Of a stretch of DNA of 64,000 bases, positions 36,101 through 44,972 are shown one piece after another (position 1 is the first letter of the stretch; the number at the start of each line of letters is the position of its first letter). The DNA comes from Nonomuraea sp. NEAU-A123 (GTDB taxonomy: Bacteria; Actinomycetota; Actinomycetes; Streptosporangiales; Streptosporangiaceae). The stretch is taken from NCBI RefSeq assembly GCF_018603905.1, contig NZ_JAHFZZ010000003.1, positions 620,001-684,000 of the forward strand, read 5' to 3'. The notes under the pieces were generated by a model. The model had not been told where the DNA came from. It searched no databases and worked only from the letters and a program-made list of their open reading frames with translations. The position numbers and the translations under genes were made by a program.

Positions 36101-36228
36101 TCGGCGACCCGGACGCCGCCCTGGCCGCCTGGAACGAGGCGCTCGCCATCTTCCACAGCTTCGACTCCGCGGAGGCGGCGGAGGTGAGTGCCTTTCTCGA
36201 TACCTTGCGCCCGGTGTCCGCTGAGTGA
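33163..36228 (+). CDS. SARP-NB-ARC-TPR transcriptional regulator
   Basis: 1021 residues, AfsR-like. DNA-binding winged helix at about 8-95 (GKPRAVLATLLLNANTVISR, VANIQTHVWQLRRAI), BTAD domain at about 100-245 (LWGQLMLALHRAGRRGEALD, YRRVRTVLVEELGVEPG), NB-ARC ATPase at about 285-560 (Walker A SGTPGLGKSTLA, Walker B EILIILDDAAEE, sensor GAVLVTSRAQLALPG), then TPR helices to the end (HSAAYALSGLGICRHVFGD, GRFDEAVRTLTHCQRSFAR). The TPR part can bind peptides or proteins in related regulators. It is convergent with the peptide/PaaK/GxGD operon with only 7 bases between, so it is the obvious candidate regulator for that operon. Confidence 0.92.
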   Translation: MVHHQRVSFAVLGSVQVFLEGTPRTPIHLRGKPRAVLATLLLNANTVISRDGLVAALWDEPPTTAVANIQTHVWQLRRAIPGGDQIVRTEGSGYLLCAEPDQLDALIFSDVAREGRLAVQRGELTVAERAFGRAVALWRGRPAEDLVLGEVLTPRIAELEEELYQARSDWIDVRLALGQHDQLIGELRKIADAHPLRERLWGQLMLALHRAGRRGEALDAYRRVRTVLVEELGVEPGADLRSLHASLLADHPSAHKAPEPATAPHGPAVPDTTAWHHICQLPADLADFVGRSAELKSITTILRGRDPEASAPVIVALSGTPGLGKSTLAIHLAHLLRPAFPDGQLYVRLGAASPAPRDPRRILGELLRALGVEGSAIPDTLEERAALYRSRLADREILIILDDAAEEAQVSPLLPGTARGAVLVTSRAQLALPGAQAILLDVPDENEAVELLERVAGQARVRAEPKAAASILRACGRLPLAIRIAAARLSARPAWPLSDFAARLEDTRRRLDELALGQQTVRANFAVSYDALTDVARRTFRLLGLSGLESVPEWAAAALLGESRDVTDRALETLVVAGLVNGPEACAAGGLRYRLHDLLRAFAREQAEAEESETRRRAILLGLVRESLDRVAAAVGDLPLPCAPMPGAGESRPATGQGDSEWLMEERGNMVAVVELAAALDRPALAGELAYHLTAYLRIHGFFDQATRIHDAVIAAATRLEHTPALLTTRLLRADLLVERGMFGDALREFESLLELFERMGDRHSAAYALSGLGICRHVFGDFEEALDRTTEAVDRFEELGDHGGLLSTLIHLTSIHLELGHHDQAAEVCRRGLELARGGRTAYPRAILLRALGITHYSKGEVTEAIRRYEESLELSRRHGYPIITTLTERRLGEALGAVGRFDEAVRTLTHCQRSFARFGDTYGETLTAYALGEVAFRRHRAHEALRHLTHALDVLGVREMQHWRARVLREIGRVHADLGDPDAALAAWNEALAIFHSFDSAEAAEVSAFLDTLRPVSAE

Positions 36229-36235
36229 CACCGGG

Positions 36236-37234
36236 TCAGCCACCCGTTCCCCGGACAACTGGCATGGCTGTGACGCCTGCCTGCCGTGCCGCCCGCCGGG
36301 CCGTACCCGGTGAAGCCCCCGTCGCGACGACGGCTCCTTCGTGCAGCGCGACCCAGGAGCCTGCGGCGGCGGGGAGATCGGCCAGTGCCTCGGTGAGCTC
36401 GACTCGATCCGGTCCGCTCCGCAGGGCGCGAGCCCGGTCGCGGCGCCGCCAGAACAGGTGCTGTCCCACGATCAGCGGCCCCAGGGGCAGCAGCAGCGGC
36501 ACGAAGTCCAGATCGGTGAACAGGACGGCGAGCGTCAGGCCCAGCAGCAACGTCCCCTCGATCACGGCGGCCCACCAGCCGGCGGCCCTGCCGTACGCCT
36601 TGGCCGCCACCAGAGGCCACACGGCCAGCATCAGGCAGTCGCCGAGACCGGCCAGACTCGTGACGGGCCCGTAGCCGGTGGCGAGTATCGGGGCGAACGG
36701 CAACCCCTCGACCCGGAACACGAAATCAGTCGTCAGCGAGCTCACGCCCGTGGCAAGGGCGTCGTACACGGTCAGTGCGGCGGCCAGGCCCGCCACGTGG
36801 GCGGCCTTCATCCCCGTCTGCGCCCACAGGTTGGCGACCCCGACGGTGAGGAGGATCATCGTGAGGTCGTTGACGACGAGCACCGCCGTCGGCCATCCCG
36901 CGAAGTACGCGGCCACGTCCGCCGCGCAGAGCAGAGCGGCCGCCAGCGCGGCGTTCCGGCCGCCCAGCACCGGCGACAGGGCGAGTTGCGACACGGTGAA
37001 GACGACCACACCGAAGATCGTGACGACCAGCCCGACCGGCATGTGCATGTAGGCGAACGGCATGGCGACGAGTGCCACGACCATGATCCAGATGTCGGTC
37101 CAGACGAACCGGCCGACCGGCGGGCGCGGCATCGTCACTCTGGCGAAGTAGACCGCCGCGACACCCACGGTCAGCAGGATGAGCAGGTAGAGGACCAGTC
37201 CGCGCAGGACCGCCTCGCTCACTGGCGCGCTCAT
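36236..37234 (-). CDS. presenilin-like GxGD membrane protein, DUF5678-like tail
   Basis: 332 residues. Nine membrane helices can be drawn before residue 263. In helix 6 is Tyr157-Asp158 (LTVYDALATG), in helix 7 Gly196-Leu-Gly-Asp199 (LAGLGDCLMLAVWP), and in helix 9 FVPLLLPLGPLIVG in the place of the PAL motif. This order and spacing is the architecture of presenilin/signal-peptide-peptidase aspartyl proteases. The cytoplasmic tail (WVALHEGAVVATGASPG, RRAARQAG) resembles the small DUF5678 domain. No search was run, and the PAL motif is imperfect, so protease activity is inference. Its ATG overlaps the PaaK-like stop as ATGA, so it is co-translated in the peptide operon. Confidence 0.6.
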   Translation of the reverse strand: MSAPVSEAVLRGLVLYLLILLTVGVAAVYFARVTMPRPPVGRFVWTDIWIMVVALVAMPFAYMHMPVGLVVTIFGVVVFTVSQLALSPVLGGRNAALAAALLCAADVAAYFAGWPTAVLVVNDLTMILLTVGVANLWAQTGMKAAHVAGLAAALTVYDALATGVSSLTTDFVFRVEGLPFAPILATGYGPVTSLAGLGDCLMLAVWPLVAAKAYGRAAGWWAAVIEGTLLLGLTLAVLFTDLDFVPLLLPLGPLIVGQHLFWRRRDRARALRSGPDRVELTEALADLPAAAGSWVALHEGAVVATGASPGTARRAARQAGVTAMPVVRGTGG

Positions 37235-38724
37235 CGGACTCCTATCTCGGCGACCGCCTCCGCGGCCGCCCGCAGGGCCGGCTTGTCCACCCGGGCGGAC
37301 GCGGTGGCCGTGACCTGCTCGAAGGTGTGCTCCCGCAGGTCCGCGCGGACGCGGCAGAGGGCGGGGAGGTCGGCCGGATCGTCGACGAGCTCGATGCCCC
37401 GCAGCGGAAGCTTCAGCTCGGCCGCGCGCTCCTCCAGCCGGGACACCAGCGCGCGGCTCACTTTGCCGGTCACGGCGTGCAGCACCGGTCCCGACCGGGT
37501 CTCCTCCAGCGCGTATCGCGTCGGGAGCGGGATCTCGTGCTCCGCTTGGAGGAGGTCCAGGACGTCGCGCGTGGTCAGGGACGAGGGTGACAGCCGGCCG
37601 AGCACCCGTGAGGTCGCCGGTACGGCCGCGAGCTCGCAGGCCGGCGTCTCGCTCTCGGGCAGCACTTTGACGATGTCACCGGTGACATAACGGAGCAGCA
37701 GGGTCGTGTCGCGGTACATGGTGTAGGGCGTCACCACCAGCACACCGTGGGCCCCAGGAGCCGCCGGTCGGAAGGTCTCGGGGTCGAGGACCTCGACGTG
37801 TCCCTGGTCGGTGGGGAGATGAAGGTGTCCCTGCCCGCAGACCTGGCCGCCCACGGGGGCGATCTCCGTCATCGAGTAGCCGTCCAGGACGGGAGCCCCG
37901 AACATGGCCTCCGCACGCTCCTTCAGCGCGTCGGTGAGGACCTCGCCACCGGAGTGGATCTCTTCGAGACCGAAGTCCTTCGCGTGCCATCCGCCCCGCT
38001 CGGCCTCCTGGACCAGGGCCGCGAGGTAGGAGGCCGTCGTGTTGAGGTGGGTCACCTGAGGCCGTTTGCCCGGGACGTGCAGCGGGACCGCCAACCGGTC
38101 CAGCGTGGCGCGAGGGTCCACGACACCGAGGTGGAAGAAGGCCGCCCCGGTCATGGTCACCGCCCGCTCGATGAGGATCTGGGCGATGGACCGCGAGGTG
38201 ATGCAGTTGGCCCAGACATGCTCGGGGCGGAGCCCACCGGCGAGCATCAGCGCCAAGGCCGACATGCCAGACATCAGGTCGATCTCGTACCGGGAGAACC
38301 AGACCATGGTCGGCACGCCCGTCGTGCCCGTGGTCTGGGCGAGTACGGCCGGGCGGGCCCGGTCGGCGACGAACGTGGACGGCAGGTCGCGCAGCGCGGC
38401 CTTCGTCGTCGGCTCGATCGATGCCAGGGAGTCCAGGGTGATGGATGCCGGGTCGATGCCGTGCTGCTCGAACCAGCGGCGGTAGTAGGGGGTGTCGCGG
38501 GCCGTCAACCGCACCGTCCGCCGGAGCCGGCGCGCGGCGAGGTCTCGCTGCATCTCGGGATCGGGCGCGGTCAGCATCTCGCCCGCGCCCTCACCGGGGG
38601 ATCCGAACTCCTCCAGGGTCGCGCGCAGGTCGTCCACCAGCGCGGCCACGTCCTTCACCCGGAATCGCCGGCCTGCCAGCATCGACCAGGCGTAACCCAT
38701 CTGCCGGGCGGCTGTCCCGAACAT
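37231..38724 (-). CDS. PaaK-like adenylate-forming enzyme
   Basis: 497 residues of the phenylacetate-CoA ligase/coenzyme-F390-synthetase-related family. ATP-binding motifs: LAQTTGTTGVPTMVWFSRYE (P-loop), VLDGYSMTEIAPVGG (A5-like with Glu) and LLRYVTGDIVKV (A7 Asp); the C-terminal domain contains the GKVSRALVSRLEERAAE stretch where the A10 Lys is expected. It should activate a carboxylate as an acyl-AMP, then pass it to a thiol or amine. Start chosen at MFGTAARQMGYAW, preceded by AAAGGATGG. Standing between a 25-residue peptide gene and a GxGD protein, it might modify the peptide or make a co-signal; not a phenylacetate pathway since no paa genes are nearby. Confidence 0.85.
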   Translation of the reverse strand: MFGTAARQMGYAWSMLAGRRFRVKDVAALVDDLRATLEEFGSPGEGAGEMLTAPDPEMQRDLAARRLRRTVRLTARDTPYYRRWFEQHGIDPASITLDSLASIEPTTKAALRDLPSTFVADRARPAVLAQTTGTTGVPTMVWFSRYEIDLMSGMSALALMLAGGLRPEHVWANCITSRSIAQILIERAVTMTGAAFFHLGVVDPRATLDRLAVPLHVPGKRPQVTHLNTTASYLAALVQEAERGGWHAKDFGLEEIHSGGEVLTDALKERAEAMFGAPVLDGYSMTEIAPVGGQVCGQGHLHLPTDQGHVEVLDPETFRPAAPGAHGVLVVTPYTMYRDTTLLLRYVTGDIVKVLPESETPACELAAVPATSRVLGRLSPSSLTTRDVLDLLQAEHEIPLPTRYALEETRSGPVLHAVTGKVSRALVSRLEERAAELKLPLRGIELVDDPADLPALCRVRADLREHTFEQVTATASARVDKPALRAAAEAVAEIGVR

Positions 38725-38759
38725 CCTGTTCCATCCTTTGCGCGGTGGTCGTGGAACAC

Positions 38760-38801
38760 GACGGCCCCTGGGGCGGCACAAAGCCGCTCCCAGAGGCCGT
38801 C
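38760..38801 (-). terminator. attenuator-like hairpin after peptide gene
   Basis: An about 18-bp stem (outer GACGGCC/GGCCGTC, inner CTGGG/CCCAG and GCGGC-type pairs, one mismatch, one bulge) with loop ACAAA begins 15 bases after the peptide stop and ends before the PaaK-like ribosome-binding site. No T-run. Could partly stop or stabilise the transcript so that the peptide is made in excess. Confidence 0.5.
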
Positions 38802-38816
38802 AAGTGGGACCGAACC

Positions 38817-38894
38817 TCAGCCGTTGAGGATGAACACGGCAGTGGAGAGGGTGCTGACGACATAGCGCGCGTAGAACCGGACCGTCTTAACCAT
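38817..38894 (-). CDS. 25-residue hydrophobic peptide
   Basis: A 25-codon gene too short for routine calling. Sequence in two parts: MVKTVRFYARYVV then STLSTAVFILNG. Ribosome-binding site AAAGGGG with 6 bases to the ATG. The N-terminus is basic (Lys3, Arg6, Arg10) and residues 11-23 are a hydrophobic helix with Ser/Thr, ending Asn-Gly. It heads the operon PaaK-like enzyme/GxGD membrane protein. It could be a signal peptide-like pheromone precursor, a RiPP-like substrate or a membrane peptide for the GxGD protein. I know no named family. Expression is inferred from the ribosome-binding site and context only. Confidence 0.6.
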   Translation of the reverse strand: MVKTVRFYARYVVSTLSTAVFILNG

Positions 38895-38906
38895 GACTTC
38901 CCCTTT

Positions 38907-38935
38907 CGTTCCTGTCCCTGTGAGAGACAGGAACG
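38907..38935 (-). terminator. hairpin between katG and peptide gene
   Basis: Perfect 10-bp arms CGTTCCTGTC / GACAGGAACG with a 9-base loop, 12 bases before the peptide start codon and 70 bases after the katG stop on the same strand. It may terminate katG transcripts, or, lying in the peptide leader, control its translation. Which one depends on where the peptide promoter starts. Confidence 0.5.
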
Positions 38936-38951
38936 ACTTTCGTCGCGGGGT

Positions 38952-38980
38952 CTACACGATCGCTACACGGCCACTATCGG
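38952..38980. promoter_or_regulatory. SARP-box-like heptamer repeats, 11-bp period
   Basis: On the plus strand CTACACG, CTACACG and CTATCGG are separated by 4-base spacers (ATCG, GCCA), giving exactly 11 bp per unit. Heptamers with 4-bp spacers are the known geometry of SARP binding sites. It lies about 58 bases upstream of the peptide start, between katG and the operon, and a SARP gene is the convergent neighbour. Confidence 0.5.
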
Positions 38981-39007
38981 AGCAGGTTGCGGGCCTGAAC
39001 GTCATGA

Positions 39008-41254
<2,247 letters not shown>

Positions 41255-41271
41255 CTATGGGATCACGGTGC

Positions 41272-41709
41272 TCAGGAACTGCTGGCGGTGGAACAGTCGG
41301 GACACAGGCCCCAGTAGATGACCTCGGCCTCGTCGATCAAGAAGCCGTGGGCGTCGGACGCGGTCAGGCAGGGCACCTCGCCGACCGCGCAGTCGACGTC
41401 AGCGACGACACCGCACGACCGGCACACGACGTGGTGGTGGTTGTCCCCGACGCGTCCCTCGAACCGGGCCGGGCTGCCGGCCGGTTCGATGCGGCGTACG
41501 AGTCCCACCGCGGTGAGCGCGTTGAGGGCCTCATACACGGCTTGCAGGGAGATGTGGCCCACGCGATCGCGTACACCGGAGGCGATCGCCTCGACATCGA
41601 GATGGTCACCGTCGCGGACGGTCTCGATCAGTGCGACGCGGGCGGCCGTCACCCGGAGGCCTGCACCGCGCAGCTCCTCGGCGGTGGTCGGAGTCCTGGA
41701 TGCGGTCAT
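41272..41709 (-). CDS. furA: FurA-type peroxide-responsive repressor
   Basis: 145 residues of the Fur family: winged helix ELRGAGLRVTAARVALIETV, HISLQAVYEALNALTAVGLV, metal-binding RVGDNHHHVVCRSCGVVADVD and the second zinc CxxC near the end (WGLCPDC). Upstream of katG by 32 bases, the conserved actinobacterial arrangement in which FurA represses both. Start at MTASRTPT; a longer frame of 18 codons is open, but it covers the promoter region, and no Shine-Dalgarno is seen, fitting the near-leaderless furA transcripts known in mycobacteria. Confidence 0.93.
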   Translation of the reverse strand: MTASRTPTTAEELRGAGLRVTAARVALIETVRDGDHLDVEAIASGVRDRVGHISLQAVYEALNALTAVGLVRRIEPAGSPARFEGRVGDNHHHVVCRSCGVVADVDCAVGEVPCLTASDAHGFLIDEAEVIYWGLCPDCSTASSS

Positions 41710-41802
41710 AGCGCCAAACCTACCTACATAAACACGAAAGGTACAAGATAACGAATTATGCAAGTCTAGCGCCGCGTTGGCAACGTTTGTCCCGTTGCGG
41801 AG

Positions 41803-43287
41803 TTACGTGCCGGCCGGGTGTTCCCCAAGATCCGCGCCCCGGTCCACTTCCTCGAACAGCGCCGCCGCCCGCCCGGCGGTGTCCGCGGCCCAGCGCCCGG
41901 TGCTGAGCAGCCCCAGGACCAGGATGCCGACGCCGAGCCCGAGCACCAGCCACCACACGCCGTGCTCCGCGCCGGTGTACGCCGTCCCGCCGCCGGCCAG
42001 GGCCGAACCCACGATCGTTCCGGAGATCGCGACACCGAGCGTGGTGCCGCTCTGCCGGCTGGCGGAGGCCAACGAGGCGGCCACCCCGGCCATCGAGCGG
42101 GGCATCCCGGAGACCGCCGTGTTGGTGATCGGCGGGTTGACGGTGCCCAGGAAGACGCCGAACAGCAGATAGATCGCGAGTACGGCCGGCAGCGGGGTGG
42201 CCGGGCCGAGCCACATCGACGCGCCGCCGCCCAGAGCCAGCGCGGCCCCGGCGACCACCAGCGGCAGCCGAGGACCGCGCCTGCCGACCAGCCGGCCGGT
42301 GAACGGGGACAGCACCACGACCAGCACCCCGACCGGGAGCAGGCACAGCCCGGCCGTCAGCGCCGACATGCCGCGTACGTCCTGTAGGTACTGGGTGGTC
42401 ACGAACAGGAACGCACCGAACCCGCACAAGGCGAAGAGCGCCATCAGAATCGCCGAGCTGAACGGCACGCTGCGAAACAGGCGCAGCTCCAGCAGCGGGT
42501 CGGCCCGGCGCGCTTCGTAGCCGAGGAGGCCCAGCGCGCCGAGCACGGCGACGGCGAGCAGGCTGAGGATGACCGGCGAGGTCCAGCCCAGCGTGCGGGA
42601 CTCGATGATCGCGTAGACGACGCTGCCCAGCATCAGGATCACCAGAACCTGACCCACCGGATCGAACCGGCGCGCCCGGGCGGCGCGGGACTCGGGCACG
42701 AACAGCGCGGTGCACACGATCGCGGCGGCCACGATCGGCACGTTGATCCAGAAGATGGAGCGCCAGCCAAGGCCGTCGACCAGGGCGCCGCCGAGGATCG
42801 GCCCCAGCGCCAGCGACAGGCCGGACATCGAGCCGAACACGCCGATGGCCCTGGCCCGCTCGGCCGGATCGGGGAACGTGGTGGCGGTGATCGCCATCGC
42901 CACCGGGTTGAGCATCGTGCCACCGACAGCCTGCAGCGCACGCGCCGCGATCAGCCAGCCGATGCTCGGCGCCAGGCTGCACAGCAGCGAGCCGAGCCCG
43001 AAGGCGGCGAGGCCGACCTGGAAGACGCGCCGGCGGCCGACCCGGTCGGCGGTCGACCCGCCCAGCACCAGGAAGCCGGCCAGCACCAGGGTGTACGCGT
43101 CGACCGTCCACTGCAGGCCGGACACCGAGGCGTGCAGGTCGCGACGGATCGCCGGCAGCGCGACGTTGACGATGGAGATGTCCATCACCACGACGATGAT
43201 GCTGGCGCAGCAGATCGCGAGAACCAGCAGCCTGCGGCCTTGGCTGAGCTCGTCGTCCGTGGTCTTCGGCAGCATTGAGGTACCCAT
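41803..43287 (-). CDS. DHA2-family MFS drug exporter
   Basis: 494 residues with 14 predicted helices: helix 1 with the DHA2 signature VVVMDISIVNVALPAIRRDL, LQWTVDAYTLVLAGFLVLGG, motif A STADRVGRRRVF, and motif C GPILGGALVDGLGWRSIFWI. Belongs to the EmrB/QacA exporter group. The start is the ATG ahead of GTSMLPKTT. A MerR-family gene is divergent and its presumed operator lies in the promoter. Probably effluxes a toxic cation or antibiotic that MerR senses. Confidence 0.93.
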   Translation of the reverse strand: MGTSMLPKTTDDELSQGRRLLVLAICCASIIVVVMDISIVNVALPAIRRDLHASVSGLQWTVDAYTLVLAGFLVLGGSTADRVGRRRVFQVGLAAFGLGSLLCSLAPSIGWLIAARALQAVGGTMLNPVAMAITATTFPDPAERARAIGVFGSMSGLSLALGPILGGALVDGLGWRSIFWINVPIVAAAIVCTALFVPESRAARARRFDPVGQVLVILMLGSVVYAIIESRTLGWTSPVILSLLAVAVLGALGLLGYEARRADPLLELRLFRSVPFSSAILMALFALCGFGAFLFVTTQYLQDVRGMSALTAGLCLLPVGVLVVVLSPFTGRLVGRRGPRLPLVVAGAALALGGGASMWLGPATPLPAVLAIYLLFGVFLGTVNPPITNTAVSGMPRSMAGVAASLASASRQSGTTLGVAISGTIVGSALAGGGTAYTGAEHGVWWLVLGLGVGILVLGLLSTGRWAADTAGRAAALFEEVDRGADLGEHPAGT

Positions 43288-43297
43288 GACCACGACG

Positions 43298-43325
43298 CTA
43301 GAATTTAGAGCGTGCTCGAAGTCAA
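43298..43325 (-). promoter_or_regulatory. MerR-type promoter with 19-bp spacer
   Basis: On the minus strand TTGACT and TAGCGT are separated by 19 bp that contain the dyad GAGCACGCTC. A long spacer with a central dyad is the hallmark of MerR-activated promoters. The transcript would begin at or a few bases before the exporter ATG, so the mRNA may be leaderless. Confidence 0.55.
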
Positions 43326-43785
43326 GCGCTCTGTCTCTCAGACCGGCCTGAGCATCGCCGAGGCCGCCCGTCGCACCGGCGTGAGCGTGCACACCCTGCG
43401 CTACTACGAACGCGCCGGCCTGGTCGTCACCACCGTCGACCGCACCGCCGGCGGCCGGCGCCGTTACCAGCAGCTCGACCTGGACTGGATCACCGTCTGC
43501 ACCCGGCTGCGGGCCACCGGCATGCCCATCAAGACCATCCGGCGCTACGCCCAGCTCGTCGCCGCCGGGCACGGCAACGAGCAGGAACGACTCGCCCTCA
43601 TGGAGGCCCACCGCGCCGACGTGAGCGCCAAGCTCGCCGAGATACAGGAGAACCTCAAGCTCATCGACCACAAGATCGACGTCTACCGAGGCCGGCTCGC
43701 CGCCGGGGACGCCGACCAACTGTGGGCGCCCAACCGCGAGAACCACACGTCAAAGGCCACTCCCCGATCGGGCAGTGGCCTTTGA
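43312..43785 (+). CDS. MerR-family transcriptional regulator
   Basis: 157 residues, GTG start. N-terminal MerR helix-turn-helix: SIAEAARRTGVSVHTLRYYE, RAGLV and RRYQQLDLDWITVCTRLRAT (wing and hinge), followed by a long dimerising helix (HRADVSAKLAEIQENLKLID, HKIDVYRGRL). No cysteine pair for metal binding, so it probably recognises an organic compound. Its coding start lies inside the exporter promoter. The stop codon lies in the terminator hairpin. Confidence 0.92.
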   Translation: MLEVKRSVSQTGLSIAEAARRTGVSVHTLRYYERAGLVVTTVDRTAGGRRRYQQLDLDWITVCTRLRATGMPIKTIRRYAQLVAAGHGNEQERLALMEAHRADVSAKLAEIQENLKLIDHKIDVYRGRLAAGDADQLWAPNRENHTSKATPRSGSGL

Positions 43786-43791
43786 CGTGTG
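43744..43791. terminator. bidirectional terminator
   Basis: Perfect 18-bp stem (CACACGTCAAAGGCCACT and its complement) with a 12-base loop, between the convergent MerR and M23 peptidase genes. The MerR stop codon lies within it. Confidence 0.85.
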
Positions 43792-43808
43792 TCGCCCAGC
43801 TGAGAGAA

Positions 43809-44708
43809 CTAACCGCAGTGCTCAGAGGGGCTGGTGTAGGTGCTGCTGCCGACCGAGCCGCCCCACACGACGCACTGTCCGGCCGCGTCGCGCTTGACCG
43901 GCCCCGCGTAGTAGTCGAACTTGCCCGAGTCGCTCGCCTTGCTCTCGCCCTTCGGCTGCAGGAAGGCCGACACCGACGTCGCCGTGCCGAGGCTCGTCGT
44001 CTTCAGCGTGACGACGCAGTTGTTCTTGTTACCCGAGTTGTAGAGCAGATAGACGCGGCCACCGGTGAGGGCGGCCGAGTCGATGACCGTGAAGCCGCTG
44101 CCGCAGACGCTCTCCGGGGTGTTGGGGTTGGTGGGGCTGCCGCCGCCGCAGCCGTTGGTGCTCTTGAGGGCCTTCTTCGTGCCCAAGGACACGGTCGTGC
44201 CCTCCACGGTCGGGCTGGTGTCCATCGCGCCGCTGGAGGTGCGCTGTTCGTAGTGCAGGTGTGGAGCGTTCGATCCGCCCGTCGAGCCGACCGTCCCGAT
44301 CACGGTGCCCTGGCTGACGGTCATGGAGCTGCCGGGCGACTTCACCTGGGTCGCGAGGTGGGCGTATCGGGTTCTGGTGCCGTCACTGTGACGGATCTCG
44401 ACCCACCTGCCGTAGCTGGTGCTTCCCGCGTTGTAGAAGGTCGCGGTGCCCGCGGCGGTGGCGCGCACGGTCTCACCGTTGATGGCGTCGCTGCCATAGT
44501 TCTGCCAGTCGATGGACCCCGCTGGGTTGTGGGTGGGGGTCCAGTTGTTGGCGTAGAAGGTCTTCCCGCAGTTGAACGGGCTCTTGTGGGACACGGCCAG
44601 TGCGCCGGCGGCCTGCGCTGAGGCGGCCTGGGGAATCAGCGCCACCGCGAAAGTGACCGCTAGGGCGGTGATCGCGGATCTGACGGTCGGCCTGCTGGTT
44701 GCGGGCAT
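43809..44708 (-). CDS. secreted M23-family metallopeptidase
   Basis: 299 residues. Signal peptide (TALAVTFAVALIPQAASAQA), then the M23/LytM domain: Zn ligands in a HNPAGSIDWQN segment, the core RYAHLATQ and the HxH motif PHLHYEQRTS. A C-terminal beta domain of about 110 residues with Cys pairs (SVCGSGFTV, NNCVVTLKTT, GQCVVWGG) follows a Pro/Asn linker (GGGSPTNPNTPES) and probably binds cell wall. M23 enzymes cleave peptidoglycan cross-bridges. ATG chosen at PATSRPTV after GAGGTG. Upstream lie three 11-bp-period repeats. Confidence 0.9.
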   Translation of the reverse strand: MPATSRPTVRSAITALAVTFAVALIPQAASAQAAGALAVSHKSPFNCGKTFYANNWTPTHNPAGSIDWQNYGSDAINGETVRATAAGTATFYNAGSTSYGRWVEIRHSDGTRTRYAHLATQVKSPGSSMTVSQGTVIGTVGSTGGSNAPHLHYEQRTSSGAMDTSPTVEGTTVSLGTKKALKSTNGCGGGSPTNPNTPESVCGSGFTVIDSAALTGGRVYLLYNSGNKNNCVVTLKTTSLGTATSVSAFLQPKGESKASDSGKFDYYAGPVKRDAAGQCVVWGGSVGSSTYTSPSEHCG

Positions 44709-44839
44709 GCTCACCTCTCTGAACAGGTGCGTATGGGGGGATACGGTTAGGCGCCCAGTTCCTTGGCCATGAACATAGCGCCGGAAAGTTCGCTGATCTG
44801 GCGTCCAGATGACTCCGGAAGCCGACGGTAATCGAGGGC

Positions 44840-44868
44840 CCGCATAGCACCCGCATATCGCCCGCATA
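44840..44868. promoter_or_regulatory. CCGCATA repeats, 11-bp period
   Basis: CCGCATA appears three times with spacers GCAC and TCGC, exactly 11 bp apart, between the divergent M23 peptidase and dienelactone hydrolase genes. Same geometry as the repeats near 38.95 and 47.6 kb; different heptamer. Confidence 0.5.
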
Positions 44869-44931
44869 TCAAGGGGAGCGCTTTGTGGGTGGCGCCTTCG
44901 ACCAAGCCAGGAGGAGCATATCTTTCTGCAC

Positions 44932-44953
44932 GACCAAAATCATAGATTTGGTC
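44932..44953. promoter_or_regulatory. dyad before dienelactone hydrolase gene
   Basis: GACCAAA-8 bp-TTTGGTC, an AT-rich 22-bp dyad ending 19 bases before the GTG start. A regulator operator is likely; the regulator is not identified. Confidence 0.5.
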
Positions 44954-44972
44954 ATCTCCTAAGGAGCGCTTG

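Noticed and set aside
37231..38724. Phenylacetate catabolism or cofactor F420/F390 metabolism role for the PaaK-like enzyme
   Set aside because: No paa, ring-oxidation or F420 genes nearby; the context is a peptide gene and a membrane protein, so the classical substrate is not supported.
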